From assembly GCA_018257865.1 (NCBI GenBank), contig JAEUBA010000078.1, positions 62,001 through 126,000 on the forward strand: a DNA stretch of 64,000 nt, in the 5' to 3' direction. Position 1 is the first letter of the stretch. Each line of letters starts with the position of its first letter. The notes below the pieces were generated by a model. It was given only the letters and a program-made list of their open reading frames with translations, ran no database searches and was not told the origin of the DNA. This document shows positions 1-10,969 of the stretch, piece after piece. Source of the stretch: Stereocaulon alpinum (taxonomy: Eukaryota > Ascomycota > Lecanoromycetes > Lecanorales > Stereocaulaceae). The position numbers and the translations under genes were made by a program.

Positions 1-2
1 AT

Positions 3-1160
3 GGAAACAAGAGAATGATCGGTCAGATATCCAGGGCCATGGATCGATCAACTGATGCAGCGCTACATCGCGTTCGACCACAGCAAGGCACGGAGCGAAT
101 TAATATGCATAACAGACAACCACCGAAGGGTCCTAGGAACAGCCAGAACCAATCTCCAAGAACCCAGCCAAACGGCAGACCGATGGGCTTGGGTAATGGT
201 CCAATGCCGAATAACGGTATTGGCGCTCCGTTGATGCAGATGACAACCCAGCAGCAGATGCAGCTTATGGCCATGTACGAAGAACAAGCGAGAATGTTCT
301 CTCAGATTTTCTCGCCGCAGCAGCAACAAAACCTTATGCCCGGAATGGCGCCGCCAGGAGTCAATGCAGGCTTTCCAGGTCCGAATCAACAGCCAGGTCG
401 GTCACTTTTTGAGAGGGTTGAAGGTGCTCCGCAAAGGCAGAATGGACATTTCGTTAAACGGCCGCAACAGAATGGCGGCGGCTTTCAACCACCTACCAAA
501 CACGATGATGCTGCTTCCAATGCTACAAGCGGCGATATTTCATCCTCTATGGAAGTCGAAAGCTCACAAAATCCCACCGAACCCTCTCCCGAAACTATCT
601 GCAAATTCAACCTCAAATGCACGAAACAAGACTGCCCCTACGCCCATCAATCCCCCGTCGCCCCTCCCGGAACTACTATCGACGTAAATGACATGTGTCC
701 CTTCGGCGCCGCCTGCAAGAATCGAAAATGTGTTGGCCGACATCCCTCCCCCGCCCAGAAAGTTGGCCACCAATCAGAACAGGACTGCAAGTTCTTCCCC
801 AACTGCGTCAACCCAAAGTGCCCCTTCCGACACCCTACAATGCCTATGTGCAGAAACGGCGCCGATTGCAATAGAGAAGGATGCATGTTCACGCACGTCA
901 GGACGATGTGCAAATTCAATCCGTGCCTTAACGCAGACTGTCCCTACAAACACGCCGAGGGCCAACAGAGAGGAAAATTTGGGGACAAGGTCTGGACGGC
1001 CGAGGGAGGAGAAAAGGAACATGTCAGTGAGAGGAAGTTCATTGATGATGAGATGGCTGAGGAGGAACTGATTGTGCCAAATCTGAACGTGGAGGACATC
1101 AAGGCTAAGGAACGAGACCATGGAAGCGAGTCGAGCATGGCTACGGAGGTTGTTACGTGA
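3..1160 (+). CDS. NAB2: Nab2-type CCCH zinc-finger poly(A)-binding protein, 5' partial
   Basis: Nuclear poly(A) RNA-binding protein that controls poly(A) tail length and mRNA export. The frame is open to the first base of the window, so the N-terminal part (the PWI-like domain in the family) lies outside; the ATG at 15 is internal. The visible part has a KRMIGQISRAMDR segment typical of fungal Nab2, a Gln/Met/Pro-rich linker, then five tandem C-x4/5-C-x4-C-x3-H fingers encoded from about base 600 to 955: CKFNLKCTKQDCPYAH, CPFGAACKNRKCVGRH, CKFFPNCVNPKCPFRH, CRNGADCNREGCMFTH and CKFNPCLNADCPYKH. An acidic tail follows to the TGA at 1158-1160. Finger spacing and tandem arrangement match Nab2 rather than single-CCCH proteins. 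No intron is needed in the visible part. Confidence 0.9.
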   Translation, partial: GNKRMIGQISRAMDRSTDAALHRVRPQQGTERINMHNRQPPKGPRNSQNQSPRTQPNGRPMGLGNGPMPNNGIGAPLMQMTTQQQMQLMAMYEEQARMFSQIFSPQQQQNLMPGMAPPGVNAGFPGPNQQPGRSLFERVEGAPQRQNGHFVKRPQQNGGGFQPPTKHDDAASNATSGDISSSMEVESSQNPTEPSPETICKFNLKCTKQDCPYAHQSPVAPPGTTIDVNDMCPFGAACKNRKCVGRHPSPAQKVGHQSEQDCKFFPNCVNPKCPFRHPTMPMCRNGADCNREGCMFTHVRTMCKFNPCLNADCPYKHAEGQQRGKFGDKVWTAEGGEKEHVSERKFIDDEMAEEELIVPNLNVEDIKAKERDHGSESSMATEVVT

Positions 1161-2613
1161 TTTTGGGCATTGGAAGACATGAATTGAAAGGATGAAAGGG
1201 TTCATCTACGCATGTACATAGGGACAGTATGGGTTGAACGGCGTCAATGGATGTTGAGAGATTTCTGCTCTCGGTCAGGTCTAGATATGATAAGACTTCA
1301 AACAGCCGCTGACTAGAATTAGCTCGGCTTTCGTTGCACATACTTGAGCTTGCAATGACTGAAGAATCTCTTTCATGTGTATTCTCGCAGACTGTAAGAA
1401 ACACCTCGAAATGGTAGAGGAAGGGTCCTAGATCTATTATAAGCCGACCAACAAGGACAAGATTGTAGAGGCCAGCAATAGTGTGATGACAGATAAGTGT
1501 GCCGAGCATTACAGTCAATGGGACCGTGCCGGTGCCACATGGCGAACTTTCATTACTAATGGGTTGAGGTTGGACTAACAGCCCCCAGAGCTTATCTCAA
1601 TGGTTTCAAGCATCCAACGTGCAAAGAGGTACAGAGTCGAGGATTGTCAGCTTTCGACGAACCCGACGGTTTCTGACCTCGATCTGTTCTAGCGTCTTTG
1701 CTCAGTATACCCGATGATCACCCGAAACGGTATCCACTCTACCAGTCGAGCCAGTCCGTTTGAACGTCTCGTCGAGCTTGCGAACTTCTGTTGGTAGATG
1801 AAGTGGAAGTGTTCTCTGATATACTGAACTGTGTCTGTAGTTGTGGTAAAGTCTTAATGTACGTAAATTCTGTTGCTTGCGTTCAATGCTAGTGCAGCGA
1901 ATCGGTAAGTTACATAAGGTAGTACAGGGTCAGGACACCTCAGGATGATATCCTGCTAGTCTTCACAAAGATGTTGAACCGCTTCGAGGCAACAAAGCGA
2001 GGTTCCGAATAGAACCATAGCTGCCGAGAATTTAGCAGGGTATCCGCCCGTGGTGTCGATGCCCTGTAGTGGAAGGTCGTCTTTCATATGTTACGTTAAG
2101 AGTTGAGCGGTGACCAACATCGACCACCTCCCATTGTGATACGATCATTGGAGGGAAATGTGCGGCCCCCGAATATTGATTCTCGTAGTGTTACGGGATG
2201 CAGCCAAGGCACTTTGGCCCGCTAATGCACAAGAGCTGGTTCGCGGTTAAGGCGCAGCTTTTGTACGGCTTGGACCCCCATGGCAAGACTTGCACAGAGA
2301 AGGCTCGCAACATATGCGGCCTCTGCTTGCAGGCTTCGTTTCAGTGCCCAATTGGTAATTTCAATTGATGCTACTTCTCACATGGTATTGCATGATCACT
2401 CAGGCCTGTGCTCCGGGACTTACTCAGCGTTATCTGCTTACTTCTCTATCTCTGCCATTTTCGACTGCTTTTTGTAGGGTCAGGTCAACGATATCAATTG
2501 GAAGGAAATCGCACGGAAATCTAGCAGAAGGCTCTGTGCCACACGAATCTCGGAGAACGACTAGGCGTCGCAGCGGCGGTGAGAATACAGACCCTGCAGC
2601 TAACGTGAAGAAA
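1161..2613. other. intergenic stretch, no supported gene
   Basis: About 1.45 kb between the NAB2 stop and the first plausible trehalase exon. It has only short frames without recognisable motifs, including a 121-codon antisense frame beginning at 1518 that overlaps the NAB2 3' end. I see no tRNA, repeat or clear regulatory motif. Confidence 0.6.
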
Positions 2614-2915
2614 ATGGCCGAGTCTTCTCAGTACAAGAAGGTGAGACAAACCCTCCATCATTTTCAGCACCTTATTATCATGCTTGTACTGCCGTCTCTC
2701 TCAAATGTCTGAAATCTCAATCCCAATCAGGGCCTATCCTAGACTAAGTCTTCTTTGATCAAAGTCCTCGAGCTCTCGCGCCCTTCATCTTATCCAAGAG
2801 CACTTTTTTGCTTGTGATACAATTCCTCCCATCATCTCTTCGTTCAGCAAAAAAAACAGCCTTGTATCTACTGACCCTCGGGTACCGCCAGTCTATTGAT
2901 ACAGAGTGTCTCGGA

Positions 2916-5096
2916 ATGGGTGCCAAGTCCCGGAGAAGCGGTATCTATGGTATAGTCACTATTTTCCGTATTTCGTTATAAAATTTGTACACTGACGGTG
3001 TGGATCTGTAGATGACGGCATCCTCGACAAGGGCAAATTTGTCCTTGCAGTCGATACTTCAAAGGAGTCATTACTCCGTACTGAGGACGTGGATGGCGAT
3101 GGTCTGATCACTGTCGAGGACGATGGACCGAAGGTACAACATCTGGACCCGCCGCTCTAGCAGGAGGGCTGACTGTAATCCTTTTCCGAAGTGTTTCTCA
3201 CCTGTGACTATTGGAGACCCAGAGATCCAGGTCCAAGGAACATATCAACTCGCTAATCTCTTGCAAGAGCTGTTTCATGCGCAAGAGTGTGGAGAAAAGT
3301 ACCTTGAGCTCGATTCACGGCGACTTTCTGAAGATCCAGTACGTCGACTGGAGCGTCTGATCAAAGGAAGCTGGTGGGACAACCTAACCAGGACTATTGA
3401 CGCCGCTGGCATCGCCAAAGCTGCAAAAGATCCTAAAACAGCTGCAGACCCTAATGATCAGCCCAGAATTTATGTACCACGCGGAGCACCAGAGCAATAT
3501 GCGTTCTACTCTCGACTTACGCGAGAGAGGCCAGAGATGAACTTAGATGTACAGTGGCTTCCGGAGGGTGAAATCACTAGCGAGTTTATAAGGAGTCTGA
3601 ACGACAAGTCTGGCTTGCTCGCGCTCGAGATGAAGGAAGACCCCAACGAGCGACTGGGGCTTAAGGGTCTACCATTTGTTGTACCTGGCGACCGCTTTAA
3701 CGAATTGTATAACTGGGATGCCTATTTCATTGCTGTCGAGTTGGCTGACACACACCCTCACCTCGCTGATGGGATTCTGCGAAACTTCATCTTCGAGATC
3801 AAACACTATGGCAAAATCCTCAATGCGAACCGCTCCTACTACCTAGGCCGAGCTCAACCTCCATTTCTCACAGATCTAGCCCTTAAAAATTACGCAGAGA
3901 CTCGACTAGAGCCTGGAGCCAGAGATTTGCTGAAATTAGGCATCCTTGCAGCCATGAAGGAGTATTATAATTACTGGATGATGCCGCCAAGATACGAAGA
4001 ATCATCTGGACTGACAAGATATCGGCCTATTGGCGTCGGGATATGTCCAGAGACCCCTGCCCATGAATTTGTTCACGTATTGGCACCTTACGCGGAGAAG
4101 TATAACATGACCCTTGAGGACTTTGGCCATGCTTATACCTTTGGGAAAATCCAGGAACCTGACCTTGACACCTTCTTTCGGCATGATAGGGCCGTGAGGG
4201 AGAATGGCCACGACACTTGTAAGAGACTGGAGGGAGTTTGTGCAGACTTGGGGACGGTCGATCTCAATTGCCTCCTCTATAAGATCGAGACAGACATCGC
4301 GAAGGCAATTCGTACCATATTCGATGACCATCTCCAGGTCCCTAGTGTCTTTTGCGCTCCTGGCCAGGTGGCAGACCGTATTGAATCGTCAGCTGCCTGG
4401 GATCGTGCTGCGAGAAAACGAAAGCAGCTAATCGACAACTACATGTGGAACGAGGAGGAGGGAATGTATTTCGACTACAATACCGTAACAAAAACTCAAA
4501 CAAATTTCGAGTATGTGACAACCTTCTGGCCTCTCTGGTGTGGTGTGGCTAGCCCCCATCAAGCGGCCCTGATCGTGAAGAAAGCACTCCCAAAGTTCGA
4601 ATGTGTCGGTGGTCTTTCCGCAAGCACGGAGCATTCCCGTGGTCCAGTCACCGCAAAGAATCCCCAAAGGCAGTGGGATTACCCCTATGGATGGGCGCCA
4701 CATCAGATAATGGCCTGGGATGGCTTGAAGAACTATGGCTACCATGAAGAGGCGGAGCGGCTCTGTTACCGCTGGCTGCACATGTTGACTCGGGTCTTCG
4801 TTGACTACAACGGCACGGTGGTTGAGAAGTACGATGTGACAACGCTTGATGGATCTCACAAGGTGGCTGCGGAGTATGGGAATCAAGGCACACATTTCAA
4901 GTATGCAAACCAGGAAGGGTGAGTCTAGGATCTGCCTTGCATTTGTCTTGAATTAGAGGTTGATCAAATACTCAGGTTCGGATGGACAAACGCAAGCTAC
5001 ATCCACGGTCTCTCACTACTTGGACTGCATGCGAAGAGGGCATTAGGAGTTCTTGCGCCTTATGAAACCTATGCCATCGCTGTGGAACGAGCTTGA
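2916..5096 (+). CDS. neutral trehalase (GH37), divergent, four exons
   Basis: Cytosolic alpha,alpha-trehalase that splits trehalose into two glucoses. Proposed exons: 2916-2949, 3012-3133, 3192-4918 and 4976-5096 (introns of 62, 58 and 57 nt, first two with CTGAC branch points), giving 667 aa. Residues ~37-48 (DVDGDGLITVED) match the calcium-binding loop of neutral trehalases and are followed by GPK. GH37 signatures are present: VPGDRFNELYNWDAYF (~216; the usual PGGRF has become PGDRF), the putative acid Asp in ENGHDT (~391), QWDYPYGWAP (~546) and EYGNQG with the putative base Glu (~613). The N-terminus is uncertain. A possible upstream exon ends at 2640 with a GTGAGA donor and could join in phase to an acceptor at 2891; it offers an ATG at 2614 and an RRRS motif like the PKA sites of the family. 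Without it the N-terminal regulatory region is unusually short for the family. Confidence 0.88.
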
Positions 5097-5383
5097 TAGG
5101 AAGAATACTGTGCGCAGAGATCCTTGGCATGCACACCACCATAGACGCCAATAACCTCCGCTCGGATGTTGCCATTCATGAAAGGATCTAGATCGCGTCT
5201 CTGGAAAAGATAGGCAGAAACTTTGGGTAAAGCTAGCATAAGACATGTAGGAAATCCATCACCAACTGGAGCTTCATTACCATCGTTAACCACGTCTCCA
5301 TTTTCATCATGCTTCATGAGAATATTACAGTCGCTCCACCGCCATCGAGTGTGCCGTATCAAGGTTTCTCTACTCTTATATGC

Positions 5384-5693
5384 CTAGTCTCTCCTCCAAC
5401 TCTTCATCTCGCATGCATCTTCATATCGTCTCCACAACCCTCCACGACCGTAGATACTCTGAAGTCTACCATCTGCCGGTCCACTTCCTCTCCCTCTCTT
5501 CATCACGAAGTCTATTTTCCAAGGCATCATGTGCTGACTGGCACTGCTTCCTATACTCTTCGCTATTCTTCTGGCCAACGGCGGGTACAGCTTTATCCGA
5601 CATAGATGTGGTAGCGGATGATGCGGGGTTCTTGCCGTCGGCTGTATTGAGCTTGGAAGAACCAAGGATGTTGAAGGAGTCGTTTGACGCCAT
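5384..5693 (-). CDS. hypothetical small protein, structure uncertain
   Basis: Not recognised. A minus-strand frame starts at 5693 in a good context (ACACCATGG) and runs 75 codons to a stop at 5466. It is hydrophilic, Ser/Ala/Lys-rich at the start and then charged and probably helical (NSEEYRKQCQSAHDALENRL). Immediately downstream another frame reads YGRGGLWRRYEDACEMKS to a stop at 5384, and further on (5069-5300) a third frame reads VNDGNEAPVGDGFPTCLM and beyond, overlapping the trehalase 3' end. These could be exons of one gene, but I could not find convincing splice sites joining them. It could also be chance frames. Confidence 0.35.
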
Positions 5694-6055
5694 GGTGTTT
5701 GGGGCTCAAGGGTATTTCTCCGTTCAGTGGACTTGCTGTTAGAGGCTTGAGATGGGTTATGGTGTGGATTATGTGTTAGAGATCTGATCTCTAGTAAGAA
5801 AGATTCATCAAACGATTTTGATGTCTTGATGAGGGATTTTGATCGTCGTAATGGGTCGACGCGGGTGGAGTTGTCTGGTAAACTTAAGGTAAGTTATCCC
5901 CCAGATGAAGCATCTCCCCGCCCCTGCAAGATTTCGTCATCAGACAGCGGGCTCTAGCACTAGCGGTAAACAAAACTTACAAGCAAATCCGTAACTCACT
6001 CCGCCGGGCGTGTATCCATGCATTACGAGCAGACTCCTGTCACTGCATGTAGGAC
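5694..6055. other. intergenic, upstream of OCT1
   Basis: About 360 bases between the start of the hypothetical minus-strand gene and the OCT1 ATG. It presumably holds the two divergent promoters. No clear motif seen. Confidence 0.5.
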
Positions 6056-8356
6056 ATGCTCAAGTCATCATGGCGCCTACCAAGGACATCCAGCCGGCAT
6101 GGCCTACCACGTATACAGCGAAACCATTTCGCTGTGGCTGCACCTACTATTGTAGACTTGAAGTCGAGCCTTTCTACAAGCCACCGCCATGATGACCACG
6201 TCCTTCGCGAGATCTTCGATTCTCGAGAGACTTGGTATCATTTCTCTCAAGGACGTACACTGCCTTCGCCACTTACGAAGAAGGGGTTGTTCCAGAACAA
6301 TTATCTTACACAACCTCAAGGTTTCCTAAGATACGCACAGGTCACCCGAGCAAGAGCTCAATCTATAGTGGAAGAGGTCCTTTCAGCTTCGTCGACGGAG
6401 GATTACATAGCACTACCCAGAAGGCTTGATCTACTCAGTGATACACTATGTAGAATCCTCGACACTGCCGACTTCGTGCGTGCCACCCACCCAGATGTTC
6501 AGTTCCAAAGGGCTGCAACCCAAGCATACGCATATCTATTCGAGTACATGAACGTCCTCAACACCACCCCAGGTTTAAAAGTACAATTACAAAAAGCTGT
6601 CTTGGATCCGGAGATTTCAAGAGCATGGACCGAGGAGGAGAAGACAGTGGCACAGATCTTGCTTAAGGATTTCGGTCAATCTGCAATAGATCTCCCAAAA
6701 GAAAAGAGACAACGCTTTGTGGATCTGTCGAATGAGATAAAGATGATAGGTCATGACTTCGTGGAGAACATGGCACCGAGAACAACACACCTTGAATTCA
6801 ACGTAGACCAATTGAAAGGCATGAATCCGTTGATACTCGCGAAATACTCCACCAGCCGCAAGAAAGTTTCATTGCCTACTGCAGGTGATCTGCCGTATGT
6901 GGCATTAGACTCCGTAGAGGACGAGAGTGTACGCAGAGAGATCTATATACATGGCAGACAATCTTCGAAAGCCCAAATTGAAAAGCTGGAGAAATTGATG
7001 AGAATCCGCGCTGAGATTGCAAGCCTGTCTGACTACGAAAGCTATGCGCACATGAGTCTTGTTGACAAAATGGCGAAATCGCCCGAAGCAGTCAACTCGT
7101 TCCTAATGGCGCTGTCTACAGACAATGCTCCGCACGTGATGCAAGAGATAGAGCAAATGCAAGTACTGAAAGCAAAAGGTGAAGGGCCATCTGATGTACA
7201 TCCCTGGGACGTACCTTACTACCGCAAGCGGCTCAATTTGAGCCTTCAGTCAAAATCTCGAAAACCAGACTTCATGACTGCGTATTTCTCTTTGGGAACG
7301 GTGATGCAAGGACTTTCCCGTCTCTTCAGCCGTCTGTACGGCATCCGCTTTGTTCCTTGTGAGGCTACTCCAGGAGAAACATGGAATCACGATGTTCGTC
7401 GCCTGGATGTAATCCATGAGACCGAAGGCCATGTTGCTGTTCTCTATGCCGACCTTTTCGCCCGTGCAGGCAAAACTCCGAACCCTACGCACTTCACGCT
7501 GCGCTGTTCTCGCCTTATCTCTCCCGTTGACGAGGCCGAAAACGATAATGACGGTATGGCAACATCTATCATCCCTGGCAGCAATCAGCGCTACCAGCTT
7601 CCCATCATAAGCCTTGTCTGTGACTTTCCTCACCCGAAGAATGATGCTACTCCCTCACTCCTCGCCTTCCAGGATGTGCGTACTCTTTTCCACGAGATGG
7701 GTCATGCGATACATTCCATCCTTGGCCGTACGTCAATGCAGATTGTCTCCGGCACTCGCTGCCCTACAGACTTTGCAGAGTTGCCATCTGTGCTCATGGA
7801 GTCTTTCGCCTCTGATTTTTTCGTACTCGAACTGTTCGCTCGCCACTGGGAGACCAATGCTCCGCTCCCGTATGAGATGATAGAGGAATTCCTACAGATC
7901 CAAAGACGTGGTCAGGGTTTTCAAACAGAGACCCAGATTCTATTTAGTCTGCTTGATCAAGCATATCACTCGTCGCTACCTTTGGCAATGGAAGGTGGCT
8001 TCGATAGTTCAAAGGTCTTCTTCGACGTTTACGACAAGTATGGCAGCGTGCGAGAGCCGCGCAACACCTCAGCGCAGGGCTTCTTTGGACATCTTGTTGA
8101 GTATGGAGGTACTTACTATAGTTACCTATTCGATCGAGCTATAGCGGGCAAGATCTGGAGGAACGTCTTCCGAGGAGGCATGGCTGGCGGCGGAGTCGAT
8201 AGGGAGGCAGGCGAGAGATATAAAGAGGAGGTCTTGAAATGGGGAGGAAGCAGAAGTGGATGGGCTTGTGTCAGCGGGGTTCTGGGAGATGAGAGGTTAA
8301 AACATGGTGGGAAGGAGGCCATGAAAGAGGTGGGTAGATGGGGCGTACATGATTGA
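6056..8356 (+). CDS. OCT1: mitochondrial intermediate peptidase (M3 metallopeptidase)
   Basis: Zinc endopeptidase of the mitochondrial matrix that removes an N-terminal octapeptide from imported proteins after MPP cleavage. Single-exon, 766 aa, close to the 770-800 aa usual for fungi. The N-terminus (MLKSSWRLPRTSSRHG...) is basic and free of acidic residues until ~41, as expected for a presequence. Family blocks run along the whole length, for example KMAKSPEAVN, YFSLGTVMQGLSRLF, DVIHETEGH, the catalytic FHEMGHAIHS (His546-Glu-Met-Gly-His550) followed by GTRC..DFAELPSVLMESF carrying the third zinc ligand Glu, and YGGTYYSYLFDRAIAG near the C-terminus. The ATG at 6056 is the first in frame and gives the presequence. 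No lesions seen. Confidence 0.95.
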   Translation: MLKSSWRLPRTSSRHGLPRIQRNHFAVAAPTIVDLKSSLSTSHRHDDHVLREIFDSRETWYHFSQGRTLPSPLTKKGLFQNNYLTQPQGFLRYAQVTRARAQSIVEEVLSASSTEDYIALPRRLDLLSDTLCRILDTADFVRATHPDVQFQRAATQAYAYLFEYMNVLNTTPGLKVQLQKAVLDPEISRAWTEEEKTVAQILLKDFGQSAIDLPKEKRQRFVDLSNEIKMIGHDFVENMAPRTTHLEFNVDQLKGMNPLILAKYSTSRKKVSLPTAGDLPYVALDSVEDESVRREIYIHGRQSSKAQIEKLEKLMRIRAEIASLSDYESYAHMSLVDKMAKSPEAVNSFLMALSTDNAPHVMQEIEQMQVLKAKGEGPSDVHPWDVPYYRKRLNLSLQSKSRKPDFMTAYFSLGTVMQGLSRLFSRLYGIRFVPCEATPGETWNHDVRRLDVIHETEGHVAVLYADLFARAGKTPNPTHFTLRCSRLISPVDEAENDNDGMATSIIPGSNQRYQLPIISLVCDFPHPKNDATPSLLAFQDVRTLFHEMGHAIHSILGRTSMQIVSGTRCPTDFAELPSVLMESFASDFFVLELFARHWETNAPLPYEMIEEFLQIQRRGQGFQTETQILFSLLDQAYHSSLPLAMEGGFDSSKVFFDVYDKYGSVREPRNTSAQGFFGHLVEYGGTYYSYLFDRAIAGKIWRNVFRGGMAGGGVDREAGERYKEEVLKWGGSRSGWACVSGVLGDERLKHGGKEAMKEVGRWGVHD

Positions 8357-9388
8357 GTACGTAAGCCCTATGCAATCAGCGGACAATGAAGTATGATTCC
8401 TCTCTGGGAGACCTCTAAGCTTGATTACGCCAGAAAATGCACCGGGCCAGGGAGATCCTTCGACTCGCGTTTCCACTCCGACGGATGCATATGGCCTACT
8501 ATGTTCAGGCCTGCTAGACCGGTCGGTATCAGCCTAAAGTCTGAGTGATACTTCTCATGGTCCCAAGCATATCGGCGGCTCAATCGGCTTAACCACAGTC
8601 CGGGCTGGCCGCTTGCTTGAGAACATGCGGCCAGAGACTTACAGATAAAGTCTAAGAGCACTTGGTGCATTTACTAGGAGATCAAGTAGGAAATTTCAGC
8701 ATAGAGTCAATAGATCATCCACTACAGAGTTGATAGATCGAAATAGGGCGAGAAAGCGAAGAGGCTCAATGAACCTCCGGAGATCCAGGAGACCATCGAG
8801 GTAGAATTCAGGTGTTCATCATGAAGTCGGCACTCTTTGTGATAGCCGTGTTAGCATGGTCTCGAAGACTGCGTTGAGCATTCCTGTGAACCGATTGGGG
8901 CCTGCAATTAGTGATATTGCCCACATTGAAAGTGAGAAGCAGATTCTAGGGAACTTTGACTTGGTCAAGATGGGCATAGAGCTGACGATGCAGGCTCCCA
9001 CGTCCTGAATATCCAGCCTTGACATGTATCTCTTTATTTGGATTATTCGACATTTGCGCGGATCAATAGAAAGACTGCAAATTTACCCGTAACATGAAAA
9101 CAGCGCATATCTGAAGCAGATAACCCGTTGTTTGGGGCTCAAGAGTATGGGAGGTCCGAATGCTGGTTCGAGCGCTTGTTGAACACAAGGTCTCAGGGGA
9201 CCATTATCGACGTCACGCTCGGACCTATTGAGGTGCATCGTCGGATGTAGTAATCCTTTAGGCAACAGTGCTCTACGTTTTTCTCTACATTATACGCGAA
9301 TACACGCGTATATGAGTGCCTTGCTTCGTTGAAAAGGGTTCATTACAGAGATCGAACACCCTAACCATTACACCATCCACAACTCACA
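8357..9388. other. intergenic, possible peptide remnant
   Basis: About 1 kb between OCT1 and the WD40 gene. The only coding-like signal is at 8821-9007: an 18-codon frame starting MKSALFVIAVLAW that looks like a signal peptide, overlapped in the next frame by a 50-codon frame (ATG at 8856) starting MVSKTALSIPVNRLG. A tRNA-like string at 9340-9385 does not fold into a full tRNA. Confidence 0.4.
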
Positions 9389-10969
9389 ATGCTAAGTTAC
9401 TCCTCGGACCAGTTCCATAAGGACTGGGTTTATGCCTGCTCGCAAGGCTTCAAGTCACCAGATGGTAAACCCGCATTATGGGCTCCAGGCCAGCCATGCC
9501 AGTGGGGAGATGAGGATGCCAAAATACCGCTTCCGAGCCAGCCTGCTACTGCCTCTCTGAACGCCGACGCCACGCTTCTAGCAGTCGCGATTGAGCATGA
9601 TGTTCATGTTTATGCCATCAGAGAATTCAGCTTGCACCAAGTCCTGAAGGGCCATATCTCCCGAGTTGATGCAATGAGCTTCCACCCAAGGGAGCCAAAT
9701 GTCCTCGTGTCCTGTGCCATGAACAATTGTGCGAATTCTGTCTCTACGGAGCCCACGATCATCTTTTGGAACTTGGATGAGCAGCGTGAGCGAGCTTTGG
9801 AACCCGACGCCACCATTAAGACTCTGGGCACAAGGGCCGTCAATGCAGTTGTTGCCGGACTCGACGAGACGGGATCTGGCTGGGTATTGACTGAAGAAGA
9901 CAAACATGTTTTAGCTCAGGATGTCGAAAAGGCAGTTACGGCACTGAATATAAAGTCGCAAATGCGGCAAAATCTGACAATACACGGCCGGCTGCAAGGG
10001 CAGATCTTCAACCAGGAACCAGTATGGCGTTCTTGCCAGGCCGAAGCCCAAAGTCAGTATGTACCTCTTGAAGGTTTCTTTTTCCAATTAGGAACGCTGT
10101 TGGCTCTTTAGGGCACGTTGTGGGATCAATTGATCTGGCTGGACTCTCCTCAATGCATTTCAGAGCACTGCCTTATCTCGTCGTCGGAACAATCTCTAAC
10201 TCCGAGATCTTCGCAGAACTGTGTGGACAAGTAGGACATATGCATTTGGGACACCGCAAAGGAAGAAGTGTCTCTAACCCTTGAGGGGCATACTGACGCT
10301 ATTATGTGGATTGGCTTCAGCCCAAATGACAAGTTCATGGCGTCTGTGGCCTGGGATAAAACTTTTCGAATATGGAGCCTCACAAATGGCAGCTTGCTGC
10401 ATACCTTCAAATCCGAATATCAGAATTGGACTGGCGGCTTCTCTGCTGATTCTCGTCTGTTCGCCGGAACGTCAGGTGAAGGCCGCTTGTGGGTCTGGGA
10501 TGTGACAAACGGATCAGTAGTTGATACATACGCGATCATCCCCAGGCAATGGTGCCGAACATTCGAGTGGAGCCCGGATGGGAAGCAGCTTGTCCTTGGA
10601 GGTGGTGAGCTGGGCCATCCAGTCCTGTACGATCTCGAAAGCCGTTCTGTTGTGCAAGAAAGAGTGTTAAGTACAGAAAAGAGCGAAGCTTGTCCCAAGG
10701 CAATACGATCAATGATGAGGGGATACCTGGGGGTTGCATCTGTCAAGTATTTGCCTGGTGGTAGCAAGTTTGCTTTCCAAACATCGGGTGACCATGGGGT
10801 AGAGGTTTATGACTCCGTAAAGAATGTAAAGTGGCGATTCGCACCAAGGAAGGGACAATGTGATGGGTATGGACCAGGATTTGTGGTTCTAGCAAAGCTG
10901 GGATTAATTGCGTCGATTGATCCGGATGCTGTAAGGTTCTGGAAGGTGCCAATTCAGGAAGAAGAATAG
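9389..10969 (+). pseudogene. WD40-repeat protein, frame interrupted (pseudogene or mis-spliced model)
   Basis: Member of a fungal WD40 beta-propeller family, function unknown. The N-terminal part (9389-10111) has WD-like blades such as HDVHVYAIREFSLHQVLKGH and the C-terminal part has DICIWDTAKEE, LTLEGHTDAIMWIGFSPND, AWDKTFRIWSL and RLWVWDVTNGS, ending KWRFAPRKG...VRFWKVPIQEEE. Both halves lie in the same frame, but that frame has stops at 10109-10111 and 10232-10234. The first could lie in an intron (GTTTCT at 10070 to TTTAG at 10111). The second TAG sits where the family has Trp before DICIW, one G-to-A change from TGG. An intron could hide it (weak GTCGTC donor near 10171, CTAAC branch, acceptor AAGTAG at 10234), but the sequence between 10112 and 10230 does not look like a good propeller blade in any frame. 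I cannot decide between decay and an unusual intron. Confidence 0.6.

Noticed and set aside
1153..1518. 121-codon antisense hydrophobic frame at the NAB2 3' end
   Set aside because: Overlaps the 3' end and UTR of NAB2 and has no recognisable domain.
2280..2612. Plus-strand frames before the trehalase gene
   Set aside because: Composition and lack of motifs suggest untranslated leader; only the last ~100 bases before the donor at 2640 might be coding.
9340..9385. tRNA-like string on the minus strand (GTGTAATGGTTAGGGTGTTCG)
   Set aside because: It resembles the D arm of tRNA-Glu/Asp, but the anticodon arm has the wrong loop length and there is no T arm or acceptor pairing.
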